64,000 bases of DNA from Kordia jejudonensis (GTDB taxonomy: Bacteria > Bacteroidota > Bacteroidia > Flavobacteriales > Flavobacteriaceae): positions 1-64,000 of the forward strand of contig NZ_LBMG01000013.1 in assembly GCF_001005315.1 (NCBI RefSeq), in the 5' to 3' direction. The notes beneath the pieces are model-generated. The model did not search any database. It had not been told where the DNA came from and worked only from the letters and a program-made list of their open reading frames with translations. Within the stretch, counting starts at the first letter, position 1, and each line of letters starts with the position of its first letter. This document shows positions 41,902 to 51,285 of this stretch, one piece after another. The position numbers and the translations under genes were made by a program.

Positions 41902-41930
41902 AACCCTCTCAAAATGAGAGGGTTTCTTTT
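41902..41930 (+). terminator. terminator after the left tRNA fragment
   Basis: AACCCTCTCA pairs with TGAGAGGGTT around AAA, followed by TCTTTTTTT. A strong factor-independent terminator that moved with the tRNA 3' end. Confidence 0.85.
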
Positions 41931-42520
41931 TTTAAGGACTTCATATTTGGTGTTATTTTCTTACTTTTTTACTGAGGAGCATGGTTTAGGAGCATGGTTT
42001 TGACCAAAAATTGATCAAAAAAATTATCTTCTCAACTTTTAATGTGCTGATTTGTAGTACTTTATATTTATAGAGATCAGGATCTTTTCTTAAATCAGAG
42101 GTCTGAATAACTCTTTGGGTAAGTAAGTGATTGAAAATTAAATATTTATGTTCTTACTTACAACGGTCAATTAATTCTGCTTACAATTTAAAGAATTAAT
42201 ATGTTTTTGATTTTTTAAGTAATTAATTTATACCTTATCTTATATGAAAAGTAGAAAGTTTTCTTTTCTCTATGTAACCTTATTTATATCTAGTGGATTT
42301 AATTAGAATTATTTTTTATAGAGAAATGTTTAATGCTTTTTATAATTAATAGTAGTAGCTTTAAGTTCCAAATCCTTCAACTTTACATTTATCATTATTT
42401 TATATTTAGATTATCTATATTTATACAAATTGATTTAAGGCGGGTGATTTTCTTTTCAATTTGATAATAGGAATTAAAGCACTTTGGAATCGCATGAAAG
42501 AGGGTTGATATCTTAGAAAA
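41931..42520. other. left end of the defence island, no gene seen
   Basis: About 590 bp of A+T-rich DNA between the attachment repeat and the receiver-domain gene. Apart from the tandem 13-mers at 41976-42001 I see no ORF, RNA gene or clear hairpin. No integrase remnant was recognised. Confidence 0.5.
41976..42001 (+). repeat. tandem 13-mer near the island's left end
   Basis: Two copies of GGAGCATGGTTT(T), starts 13 bp apart, followed by TGACC. The same tandem pair followed by TGACC occurs at 52765-52790 near the other end. The placement about 80 bp inside each attachment repeat suggests arm-type binding sites for a tyrosine recombinase or excisionase. Confidence 0.75.
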
Positions 42521-43606
42521 TTATTCGGGCTTAAAAATTGAATTATAGATTTCATTGGGATCAAAATCGGGTGAGCCTTGCCTAGAATAATAATTTGAAT
42601 ATCTTGAAATTATATCCTTCAAAAAAGGTTGAGAAATGGTTGCTATTCTTTCTATTTTGTTTACTTTCAATAATTCACTCACTTCATTGGTTAGTATAGT
42701 TAACTTTTCTTGAAAATCTATTAGACCTGGTTCGATACCCTCTGCTTTCGGTATAAAATGATACTTCTGTTTTTTATTTTCAAAAAAACTAATTAATCGT
42801 TTTCTATTAGAATTATTAGTTGATGTATCATGATTCAAAAGATTATAATTTTCAACTATATCTTTAAGTGGCTTAATTTTGCAAAATAAAATAAAATCTG
42901 CATTTCTATTTCCATCTTTGCGAAGTACAATATCACAAGATGGTGTAAGGATTAAAAATCTATTTTTTTCTAACGTAACAATATCTCCAGTAAAAAGATT
43001 TTTCTTAATGGGTTTAGTTATATAAAACTCACTAGGATGATATTTTTCTAATTCCTCATCTATGTATTCTTGCATATGAAGCAAAGTGTAACGAAGAAGT
43101 GATTTTTCTTTTTCTAGAGCTGTTCTTGTTGTATCGTTTACCCATAAATCCATAGAGTTGGACATATGATTCCAAAAAATTGAGTTTAGGTATTTCTCTA
43201 TAGTTCCTTTTTTTCCCAAAATTTTTGTTACACCAGTTTTATAAATGTTTATTATTTCAGTTAAAATATCTTTGAAGCTGCCATCTCTGGAACGTTTTTT
43301 TAAAAAGGCATTTTCTTCTTGTTCCACTTGACCTAAACTACCTGATACGATAAAAATTGGGAACCTTAATTTATTTTGAATATCTTCAACAATTTCTAAA
43401 CCTTCTAAATCACCTGAAGTTGAAGATAATTTTAAATCAATTATTGCAGCATCAAAATTTGGACTGATAAGTGACTTTTTAGCATCTGCCAAGTTTTCTT
43501 TTACTTCAGGTTCAATTTGTATTTCAGAATTTTTGTTAAAAGAATCTATATTATCGATATAGGACTGAATTGTTGCCTTGTCGTCTTCAACTATAAGTAA
43601 ATTCAT
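42521..43606 (-). CDS. receiver-domain protein with unknown effector region
   Basis: 361 residues. The N-terminal 130 residues are a response-regulator receiver domain: VEDD (acidic pocket), AAIIDLKL (phosphoacceptor Asp near 56) and FIVSGS (switch Ser). The C-terminal 230 residues have no recognised output domain; ILTPSCDIVLRKDGNRNADF is the most distinctive part. It is the downstream partner of the double-GHKL protein (8-bp gap), which has an H-box, so the pair could form a phosphorelay. The effector domain is not a known DNA-binding fold, which suggests a non-transcriptional output within a defence system. Confidence 0.75.
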   Translation of the reverse strand: MNLLIVEDDKATIQSYIDNIDSFNKNSEIQIEPEVKENLADAKKSLISPNFDAAIIDLKLSSTSGDLEGLEIVEDIQNKLRFPIFIVSGSLGQVEQEENAFLKKRSRDGSFKDILTEIINIYKTGVTKILGKKGTIEKYLNSIFWNHMSNSMDLWVNDTTRTALEKEKSLLRYTLLHMQEYIDEELEKYHPSEFYITKPIKKNLFTGDIVTLEKNRFLILTPSCDIVLRKDGNRNADFILFCKIKPLKDIVENYNLLNHDTSTNNSNRKRLISFFENKKQKYHFIPKAEGIEPGLIDFQEKLTILTNEVSELLKVNKIERIATISQPFLKDIISRYSNYYSRQGSPDFDPNEIYNSIFKPE

Positions 43607-43614
43607 ATAATCTT

Positions 43615-45876
43615 TTATTGTAGGGTTACTTCAATTTTAAAAAATGCGCCTGTCTCGGAATATATTGCTTTTAGTTCACCATCATTTCTATCAATCGCTT
43701 CACCAGCAATAGCTAACCCCAAACCTGTACCTCCTCCTGTTTTATTACTAAATTCTGGCTCAAAGATAACTTCACTTTCAATTAGATGTTTATCTATTCC
43801 TGGACCATTATCTCGGTATTCAATAATAAAAAGGTCATCGTCTTCTTCTTCAAAAACTTTAAAGGATATTCTTTTTTCTCTATCTGTAATATTCTGAAAC
43901 CAGTAAAGACTATTATCAACTAAATTGGTGAAAACAATATAAAAATCTTCTTTCCAACCTAAAGCTGTCAAGTTTATATCGCAATCTATTTCAAAGTCAA
44001 TATTTTGAGAATTTAACTCCGATAAAAACACATCTTTTACATTTTCTATAACTTGTCTAATATTAAAATCTTTCTTTCTACTTCTTTTCTTAGCTGATAA
44101 TGGGTCTAACTTTCCAAACAAATCGATAAAGATTTTACCTTGCTCATCAATGACAGAAAGTCTGTTCAAAATTTTATTTAGTAAATCTTGGCTAAATTCG
44201 TTTTCTAACTCCTCACTCCATTCTTTAATTAATGGAATTTGATTTTTAAAATAACCTAAAGGTTTTCTTCCCTCGTGCAAGACTACATTCACAATCTTAC
44301 CAACCGTTGCCTGACCTTGATATAGCGCAATAACTTGCTTTAGTTCATCTGCAATCTTGTTATTTTTCTTTTCTTTATCAGAAATTAATTTATTAATACC
44401 ATCGCGTCTGGTCTTTTCAACGCCAAGCGTATCAAGTTCCTTATTAATTTTTTCGTGTAAATCTTGAAAATTATAAAGACGTTTTATTTTCTCGTTAATA
44501 TCTCGATTGTTACGACCCAGTCCAACACTTTGACGATATGCAAACCTCCTGTTTTCTAATTCTTTTAAAACACTTTTAGCGACTTGGATTAATCCAGCAT
44601 ATTGTGAATTTTCTTTCAACCCATCTCTAGCACTTTTTTCAATCAATCCAGATTTATCCTCTGATTCAATATGGATAAAACCAATAACTTGGTCACTCCC
44701 GACTTTTAAGGATGGGTTTTGGACTCTTTGTTTGTCAAGTAATAGCCAATCGAAACCAGCATCTCCTAATGGGCGAATTCTAAATCCATTTCTATATACT
44801 CCTATACCATTAAATTTATCTAGTATTATTCTAGCTTCTCTTCTACCAACGTATTTTCCAGTAGTAGGATCTTTTAAACCTCTTTCTATTAACCCATCAA
44901 TCGAATTTGGGTCTCTATCAAACACTCGAAAATCAAATCTTACGTTACCACAATATTTACCTTTGGTGATATCGTCATCAGATTCAATGTTTAATGATAT
45001 TTCAAATGACGGTAATATTTCTTTAGGCGCATTTTTAATTCGATTGTTTTCAAACTTTAATTTAGCTATTCCATCATTATTTACTGTGCCAGATATTCTA
45101 TAATCGAAAAGTTCAAATAATGGATATGGTTCTATTGTCTCAGTATAATTAGAGTATCCTTCACCAAAAGGGAAATCACCTATTTCAAGTTGAATTTCAA
45201 ACTTGTTATTGTCTTTAGTAGATGTATCATCGTCTTCATCTTTTTCTACTGGTGGAATTAACTTCTTTAATTCAAATTTTAAGTTTTGTATTTGTTTTGC
45301 AGACCATTCTTCCAAATGGTTCTCATCTCCAACAATAATTATTTCTGTTCCACTTGATTCATTTGTTTTGTAATTCTCGATAAGTACATCAACGTCACTT
45401 AAATATTTAGCTTTTTCAAAATGTTCCCAAATAAGATATAAAGTTGTGAGGTCACCGCTTTCATCAATGGTTTGTAGTACCATATCATCACCAATCATAG
45501 ATGCAGAATATCTTCCTATACCTTTTTTTCCTTGCATTATTCTACCTTTAGGACTTACACCTCTATGTAATTTATCATCGGTAGAAGGAACCATCCATTT
45601 TTCAGTAACTGTTTCGAAAGTCATTCCATGACCTTCATCTTTAATTATAACTTTTATTCCCTTTTGCTCAATTTCTTCACCATTCTCGAAGATATTCTTT
45701 TTAAAAGGAAGTAAGGAAATTTTACAATTTGGTGAATCAGCATCAAAGGCATTCTTGACTAATTCGACTATAGCAGCATACTTATCTTTTATTAAGTCTC
45801 TACCAATTGTAATTATATGCCTTCCTGCTGGACGTATTTGATAAAAACCGTCTTTTATTTTATTTTCTTCTAACAT
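43615..45876 (-). CDS. double GHKL ATPase / histidine kinase-like protein
   Basis: 753 residues with two GHKL ATP-binding cores. N-terminal: VELVKNAFDADSP (N box), IIKDEGHGM (G1) and KGIGRYSASMIGDD (G2), the Hsp90/MutL/MORC-like version. C-terminal: TNLVDNSLYWF, YRDNGPGIDKHL and GGGTGLGLAI, the histidine-kinase version. Between them lies an H-box-like segment, VLHEGRKPLGYF, near residue 534. MORC/MutL-like GHKL proteins occur in restriction-modification islands next to cytosine methyltransferases, as here (7-bp overlap with the methyltransferase gene). A combination of both GHKL types in one chain with a receiver partner is unusual. Inferred role: sensing and signalling of foreign DNA or lesions. 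Confidence 0.85.
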   Translation of the reverse strand: MLEENKIKDGFYQIRPAGRHIITIGRDLIKDKYAAIVELVKNAFDADSPNCKISLLPFKKNIFENGEEIEQKGIKVIIKDEGHGMTFETVTEKWMVPSTDDKLHRGVSPKGRIMQGKKGIGRYSASMIGDDMVLQTIDESGDLTTLYLIWEHFEKAKYLSDVDVLIENYKTNESSGTEIIIVGDENHLEEWSAKQIQNLKFELKKLIPPVEKDEDDDTSTKDNNKFEIQLEIGDFPFGEGYSNYTETIEPYPLFELFDYRISGTVNNDGIAKLKFENNRIKNAPKEILPSFEISLNIESDDDITKGKYCGNVRFDFRVFDRDPNSIDGLIERGLKDPTTGKYVGRREARIILDKFNGIGVYRNGFRIRPLGDAGFDWLLLDKQRVQNPSLKVGSDQVIGFIHIESEDKSGLIEKSARDGLKENSQYAGLIQVAKSVLKELENRRFAYRQSVGLGRNNRDINEKIKRLYNFQDLHEKINKELDTLGVEKTRRDGINKLISDKEKKNNKIADELKQVIALYQGQATVGKIVNVVLHEGRKPLGYFKNQIPLIKEWSEELENEFSQDLLNKILNRLSVIDEQGKIFIDLFGKLDPLSAKKRSRKKDFNIRQVIENVKDVFLSELNSQNIDFEIDCDINLTALGWKEDFYIVFTNLVDNSLYWFQNITDREKRISFKVFEEEDDDLFIIEYRDNGPGIDKHLIESEVIFEPEFSNKTGGGTGLGLAIAGEAIDRNDGELKAIYSETGAFFKIEVTLQ

Positions 45877-47102
45877 AGTTGTTCTTTAATCGATTTAGCT
45901 ATTGAAAAAGCCATTAATGGGGGAACAGCATTCCCAATTTGCCTAAAAGCGGCACTTCTACCACCTTCAAAATAGAAATCATCAGGAAATGATTGAATTC
46001 TAGCAGCTTCTCTTACAGATATTGACCTTACTTGCTTAGTATCAGGATAGATATAATGATGACCATCTTTTGCTATATGAGCTACCATTGTATGTGAAAG
46101 TCCATTAATGTCAACAACTTTGTATCTGTCAACAAATGATTTTTCGTTTTTATGAGTTTTAAGTTCAGTTGGTAAATCAGGATATTTTAGTCTCTCTGAT
46201 TTTTTAAGCCATTTGTTTATAGCTATTTTATAAATTTTTAAATCCCTTTCATTATGAGGTCTAGCAATATGTTGTGTCACAAAGCTGACTCCATTTCTTA
46301 ACTCAAATTTTTCAAGATACTTTGTTGTTGGTTTAATATAATTAGTAACATTTTTTTGATCTCCAGGATTTAATTTTTCTAAATCAGATAGTATCTGACT
46401 AATAGTGAATTCTTCGTTGAGTTGATCAAATTTTGGGTATTGAAAACCCAATCCTTTTTGCCAGCCTATCAAAATAATTCGTCTTCGTCTTTGTAATACT
46501 CCGAAATGTTCAGATTTTTGAATGGTATAATCTAATTCATAACCAATCCGTTTGAAATATGCTTGCATATTTTTGAAATAACTTCCGTTTTCGGCTGTTA
46601 TTAGTCCCATAACATTCTCAAAGACAAACACTTTTGGTTGATATTTTTTGAGAAACTTCGCGTATTCTTTATAGAGGAAATTTCGGGGATCATTTTTCAT
46701 TCTATTTTTATCTCTTGATCTTCCGACAAGAGAGTAGGCTTGACAAGGCGGACCACCGACAATTATATCAATTTGTTTTCCACATGCAAGTTTGTCTATT
46801 TTTTCAAAAATAATTCTATTGTTATCTTCTCCGATTGGTATATTTATAACAGAATCGGAAAGTGCTGAATCTCCAAAGTTTTTTATAAATTCTTCTCTGG
46901 TTATTTTTTCCGAAATATAATCATAATATTTTTCTGTTTTATTTTCGGAAATTAATTTATGATATACTAATCGAGTTTCTAAAGTGTCACAAGCTTTTTT
47001 ATCTATTTCTACGTGAGCAATAGGCTTAAAACCTGCCTTTATAAAACCTTCAGACAAACCACCTGCACCTGAAAATAAATCTATGAAATTAAGATGTTTC
47101 AT
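45870..47102 (-). CDS. dcm: DNA (cytosine-5) methyltransferase
   Basis: 410 residues with all diagnostic motifs: FIDLFSGAGGLSEGF (motif I, SAM), GGPPCQAYSLVGR (motif IV, catalytic Cys), VFENVMGL (motif VI, ENV), LQRRRRIILIGW (motif VIII) and FRQIGNAVPPLMAFSI (motif X). The target-recognition region lies between about residues 240 and 350. It protects host DNA in a restriction-modification or related system. No ordinary restriction endonuclease is encoded next to it; the GHKL and receiver proteins take that place. The XRE gene 3 bp upstream is probably its controller. Confidence 0.95.
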   Translation of the reverse strand: MKHLNFIDLFSGAGGLSEGFIKAGFKPIAHVEIDKKACDTLETRLVYHKLISENKTEKYYDYISEKITREEFIKNFGDSALSDSVINIPIGEDNNRIIFEKIDKLACGKQIDIIVGGPPCQAYSLVGRSRDKNRMKNDPRNFLYKEYAKFLKKYQPKVFVFENVMGLITAENGSYFKNMQAYFKRIGYELDYTIQKSEHFGVLQRRRRIILIGWQKGLGFQYPKFDQLNEEFTISQILSDLEKLNPGDQKNVTNYIKPTTKYLEKFELRNGVSFVTQHIARPHNERDLKIYKIAINKWLKKSERLKYPDLPTELKTHKNEKSFVDRYKVVDINGLSHTMVAHIAKDGHHYIYPDTKQVRSISVREAARIQSFPDDFYFEGGRSAAFRQIGNAVPPLMAFSIAKSIKEQLC

Positions 47103-47104
47103 GA

Positions 47105-47320
47105 TTATTTATTCAGTTTTAAATGTCCATAAATCTTTTGAAGAATTTCATTTGGATTAGCATCAATTGCTTTAGAAATTAAATATAATTCTTCAGCTTT
47201 AAGATTTGTATCTTCTTTTGTACTGAGATTACTGAGGCGTGATTTTCTTATGCCTGTTTTCCGTGAAACTTCAGCCTTATTTATTGATTTGTCAGTAAGA
47301 TATTTACCAAGAAATGTCAT
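47105..47320 (-). CDS. XRE-type HTH regulator, controller-like
   Basis: 71 residues, a single helix-turn-helix (NKAEVSRKTGIRKSRLSNLS, about residues 14-33) followed by AEELYLISKAIDANPNEIL. Two bp separate it from the methyltransferase gene. Small XRE proteins in this position commonly act as C proteins that time expression of a restriction-modification operon. The 281-bp gap to its right should hold the shared promoter. Confidence 0.85.
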   Translation of the reverse strand: MTFLGKYLTDKSINKAEVSRKTGIRKSRLSNLSTKEDTNLKAEELYLISKAIDANPNEILQKIYGHLKLNK

Positions 47321-47601
47321 GTTACTTTTATTAGAGATAGTTACTCAAATGTATACAAAAGTTCCGAATAAAAAAATATTTGTATCTCTAAATGTTACAA
47401 TTGAAATACAAGTAATTTTATATACAAGAAAAAGATATACTTTTTTATAATATAAGTTTATATTATTTTATTTAATATCTTCTTGAAAACAGAGTTGGAT
47501 GATTTTTTATACTATTAAAGCATTAGTGTATTTTAGTTTTAATATTCTATTGATTATGTGAAAAAGGCTGAATCAGACTTTATAATTTACGTACTGCTTT
47601 A

Positions 47602-50600
47602 TTATTTAGTTACTATATGAAAAAATCTAGTTATTTTATGCCCTCTTGAAAATTTCGACTCATCCCACTTTTTTGGCTTCATATACCAACATTGAGATAT
47701 TTTAAAGGTTGAAGCAAAAGCAGCTACAATTGCAGATTGTAATTTAGAACCTGTTAATGCTATTTCAAAAGGAAAATTATTTAAAATAAAATATGTATAA
47801 TAATCTATAGCCAAGGTTTCCATCAACTTATTCAAATCATCTAATTCTATTTTATGGATTGTAGCATTATTATATCTAGTTAATGAGAATTTTGCTGAAA
47901 GTTGTGCTAATCTTTCCTTAGCAGAATTTCCTTCTGGTACAACAACATTTATTTTATCATATTCTCTTTCTCCTAATAATGTATATAAACGCTCATGTTT
48001 TATAGGAGCAAAAGAAAATAAAACTCTTGGCTCTGAAATATTTGTATATTTTGATAAAAGATTTGTGTGTGAATAAGGTCCTTGTTCCCCTTTAATTAAA
48101 TCGGAAACTTCGGTTAATAGATTTATTGAATTACTATTTCCATTATCTTTTAATACCTTATTAATATTTTCATCTAATGGATAACTGAACTCTGGTTCTG
48201 TACAAGTTAGATAAACATTATTTCCATTATAGATTAACTTTCTTATTGAGTCAAAAATTATTGATTTTGGCAAACCAGTAATATCACAAACCGTGTTACC
48301 TTTCAGAAGATTATTCCATGAGGTCAAAAAATCTTTATACTTAATTATATTATCTGTATTAAATCCATTTTCTTTAAAAACTTCAATAATTTCATTCGTT
48401 TTACCTATTTCATCAAATTCAATAAGGATTAAATTACATGCATCTAATTTTGATAGTTTCCTTGCTGATTCTAAAGTTGCATCTTCAAATCCTAAACCTA
48501 GAATTATATTATCAATAGAAATATCATTTGGTAGTTTTTTAATTTCTTTAATTTCTGGAAGCTTACTTAATATATGACTATAATCTGGAAGTATCATTTC
48601 CTCATCAACTTCTGCTTTATTTATGGGAAATTCTAATTGCTGTTGTATCAAATTTTCTTCTTCCTCATGTATAATAATATCCATTTCATTTAGACCTTCT
48701 TTAATCTCTTTATCGGTCATAGGATTTAGATTTCCAATGAGAATATCTTTACCATCTTTTGGATTATTAAGCCAATTGAAAAGCTTTTCCCCAGAAAGTT
48801 CAAATCTATCTGCGTTTGATAGTCCAATATGTCTAGTTACTCCATATAATTTTCTAAATACAAGTTTAAATTGTTGTTCAGGATTTAATCCTTGTCTATT
48901 TGTTCTTGATGCTTCAGGACCACCATAAAAATTGAAGATGCCAGAATCAATCAAATCTCTAACCTTTTTGTACTGAATTTCTTTGTCACCATATGAAATA
49001 GTAATAAAAATTGAAGTATACTGCCTTAATTTTTTCACTTCATTTTTATCTTTTTTTATAGCAGATTGAACTAATAAGTGATGTGAAGCATCTGCAAATG
49101 AATTCACAAAATCTAGGTATTTACTATCCTTCCTGTTTAAATCATATAAACGGGAATTACATAATTCTAAGAAACATGCATTTTGAATTTTTGGAGGAAT
49201 AGGATATTTTCTATTGGTATTTCTTTTTAACATTAACTCATATAAAGTAATGACATCGCCTAAATCACCAATGCAGACAGCAGTAAGAGCAGTCAGACCT
49301 GTGTAAATATCTTTTTTGTTCGATGCTTTTTCAGGTTTCACAATATCATGGGCTATTGAAATTAATGTTTTATCACCTAAAATTTCGGAAATTGATATGT
49401 TTTTTGGATGTGATGGATAGTACTTGGCTCTTTTAGTTAGAACCTTTTCAATAAAAGACTTTCCTTTGTAATGATTTTTATGTATTATTCGATTAACCTC
49501 AGACCCCAAATCGAAAATCGTATAATCTCTTCCAATTTTTGCTTGTTGATTATTTCCAGGGGCTTTTATAACCATCTCAAGTGTTTGAGCTTCTGTCGTA
49601 AATTTAAAAGAACAGTTCTCATCTTGAAATAATAATTCAGATACTAATTTCATAATGTTATTTTCTGATAAGTATCTGGTTGAAACATCATCCAACAAGA
49701 AAAATACATATGATTTATTAAATATTTCTGAAGCCTGTTTAATTGCACTTGCTAATTGAGGGAAGGCGATTTTTGGATGAATCTTAATTTCAAATTTAGA
49801 ATTACCATCACTTAATGAATTTAAAAATCCTTTTAATTTTGTTTCTAAATCATAAGGGCTAGACACATATTCTAAAGAATCGGAATTATTTATTATAGTT
49901 TTGAGAGTATTAGCAATAAGTTCAAAGTAATCTTTTCTAACCTTTGATTTATCAACATAACTCAGATGCTTAACTGCTTGAATTGCTTGTAAAGCATAAC
50001 TTATAAATAGTTTGGAATATGGTTGAAAAATTTCTTTTTTAGTGTCGAAATCATGGGAATCGAAACCTAATAATTTAACACAAGATACATATAAACCTAA
50101 ATACTCTTCTTTTTTGTATATTCTATCTAAAATTAAATTTTTGTCCTTTACTTCTTGTTCATTTTGAGGAACAATTCGGGCATGAAACTCTAGTGTTCTT
50201 AATAACATTGTTTTACCACAGCCTCTCATTCCTGTAATTACCTGTGGACCTTTTGTACTAATACTATTAATCCAATTATTATCTTGATCTACAAACAAAT
50301 TGGGGATATACCAAGGTCTTAAAGATTGAGCGTTTACAGAGTCATGGAAGTTTTTTAATTTTAAATCATCTTCCCAAGGATTATTATGCTGATAATAAGT
50401 GTCTTTTATTTGATCTATCAAATCTTGATATGACAACTGTTTTTGAGCAATAACTGGAGGTTTTAAATAATCTGCTTTTTCTTCTAATAAATAAGCTAAT
50501 CTCCAATCTTTTTCATCATAATGAGATGCGTTATCAGTTATTTTTCTACTTAATCTATTAATGCATTCTGCTACCCAATGTAAATCACCAGCCCTTTTAG

Positions 50601-51285
50601 AATCATCGTTACTTTTAGTTTCTTGTCCTAAACTTCCAAGATCTATTGCTATAAGTTTTATATTCTCATCAATGCCATCAATTCTCTTTTTTTGAGGCAA
50701 CAGTTTTTCAATCAACAAATTCCCTGGATGCAAATCATTGTGATATGCTTCATTTTGTCTTAATTCTTTAAGAAGTGTAATTAAATCAATCGCTATTTGA
50801 GCGATAGATCTGCTTTCAATGATTATAGAGTCATTTAAATAATTTTTAAGAGTATCTCCTTCTATATAGTCCATACCTATAGCATGACAATTAATTATCT
50901 TTCCATTTTTAAATACTACTTCTATATTTTCATGATAAAAATTTGTGTCAATAGAAACTATATGATTTGAATTCAGGGATACTTTTAAATGCTCCTCACA
51001 CTCTTTTTTAAAATCTTTATTATTTATTCTGTATATTTCAACAGGTATTATCTTAATTACTTTTTTTATTTTAACACCTCCAAAAGGAGAAATTTCCCCT
51101 ACATAAGTTGAGCCATAAAAACCTCTTTCTAAAGGTTTTATTATTTTGATATCACCAATATTTTCTGGATGATCAGATAATGGGAAACCATATTCATCAC
51201 CGCATTTAGGGCATTTATCCGTTTTTTCCTTCAAGGTGTAATCTGATAGACTTGGGCAATTAAAACAGCTATATTTCTCTTTCAT
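47602..51285 (-). CDS. zinc ribbon-protein kinase-P-loop ATPase fusion
   Basis: 1227 residues. Residues 5-30 form a zinc ribbon (FNCPS...CPKCGDEYG). Residues 45-230 are a Hanks-type kinase: Gly loop LERGFYGSTYVG, IKKVIKIIP lysine, catalytic loop AYHNDLHPGNLL and IDLGSLGQ in place of DFG. A P-loop ATPase follows: Walker A VITGMRGCGKTMLLRTL near 355 and Walker B YVFFLLDDVSTRYL near 530. The last 320 residues look Rossmann-like (NIILGLGFEDATLESARKL, INVVVPEGNSAKERLAQLS, FEIALTGSKLQSAIVAAF) and may be a ligand or infection sensor. It is coupled by ATGA overlap to the phosphorylase-like gene upstream of it. Probably the sensor/effector of a new defence system; the family is unnamed as far as I can tell. 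Confidence 0.75.
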   Translation of the reverse strand: MKEKYSCFNCPSLSDYTLKEKTDKCPKCGDEYGFPLSDHPENIGDIKIIKPLERGFYGSTYVGEISPFGGVKIKKVIKIIPVEIYRINNKDFKKECEEHLKVSLNSNHIVSIDTNFYHENIEVVFKNGKIINCHAIGMDYIEGDTLKNYLNDSIIIESRSIAQIAIDLITLLKELRQNEAYHNDLHPGNLLIEKLLPQKKRIDGIDENIKLIAIDLGSLGQETKSNDDSKRAGDLHWVAECINRLSRKITDNASHYDEKDWRLAYLLEEKADYLKPPVIAQKQLSYQDLIDQIKDTYYQHNNPWEDDLKLKNFHDSVNAQSLRPWYIPNLFVDQDNNWINSISTKGPQVITGMRGCGKTMLLRTLEFHARIVPQNEQEVKDKNLILDRIYKKEEYLGLYVSCVKLLGFDSHDFDTKKEIFQPYSKLFISYALQAIQAVKHLSYVDKSKVRKDYFELIANTLKTIINNSDSLEYVSSPYDLETKLKGFLNSLSDGNSKFEIKIHPKIAFPQLASAIKQASEIFNKSYVFFLLDDVSTRYLSENNIMKLVSELLFQDENCSFKFTTEAQTLEMVIKAPGNNQQAKIGRDYTIFDLGSEVNRIIHKNHYKGKSFIEKVLTKRAKYYPSHPKNISISEILGDKTLISIAHDIVKPEKASNKKDIYTGLTALTAVCIGDLGDVITLYELMLKRNTNRKYPIPPKIQNACFLELCNSRLYDLNRKDSKYLDFVNSFADASHHLLVQSAIKKDKNEVKKLRQYTSIFITISYGDKEIQYKKVRDLIDSGIFNFYGGPEASRTNRQGLNPEQQFKLVFRKLYGVTRHIGLSNADRFELSGEKLFNWLNNPKDGKDILIGNLNPMTDKEIKEGLNEMDIIIHEEEENLIQQQLEFPINKAEVDEEMILPDYSHILSKLPEIKEIKKLPNDISIDNIILGLGFEDATLESARKLSKLDACNLILIEFDEIGKTNEIIEVFKENGFNTDNIIKYKDFLTSWNNLLKGNTVCDITGLPKSIIFDSIRKLIYNGNNVYLTCTEPEFSYPLDENINKVLKDNGNSNSINLLTEVSDLIKGEQGPYSHTNLLSKYTNISEPRVLFSFAPIKHERLYTLLGEREYDKINVVVPEGNSAKERLAQLSAKFSLTRYNNATIHKIELDDLNKLMETLAIDYYTYFILNNFPFEIALTGSKLQSAIVAAFASTFKISQCWYMKPKKWDESKFSRGHKITRFFHIVTK

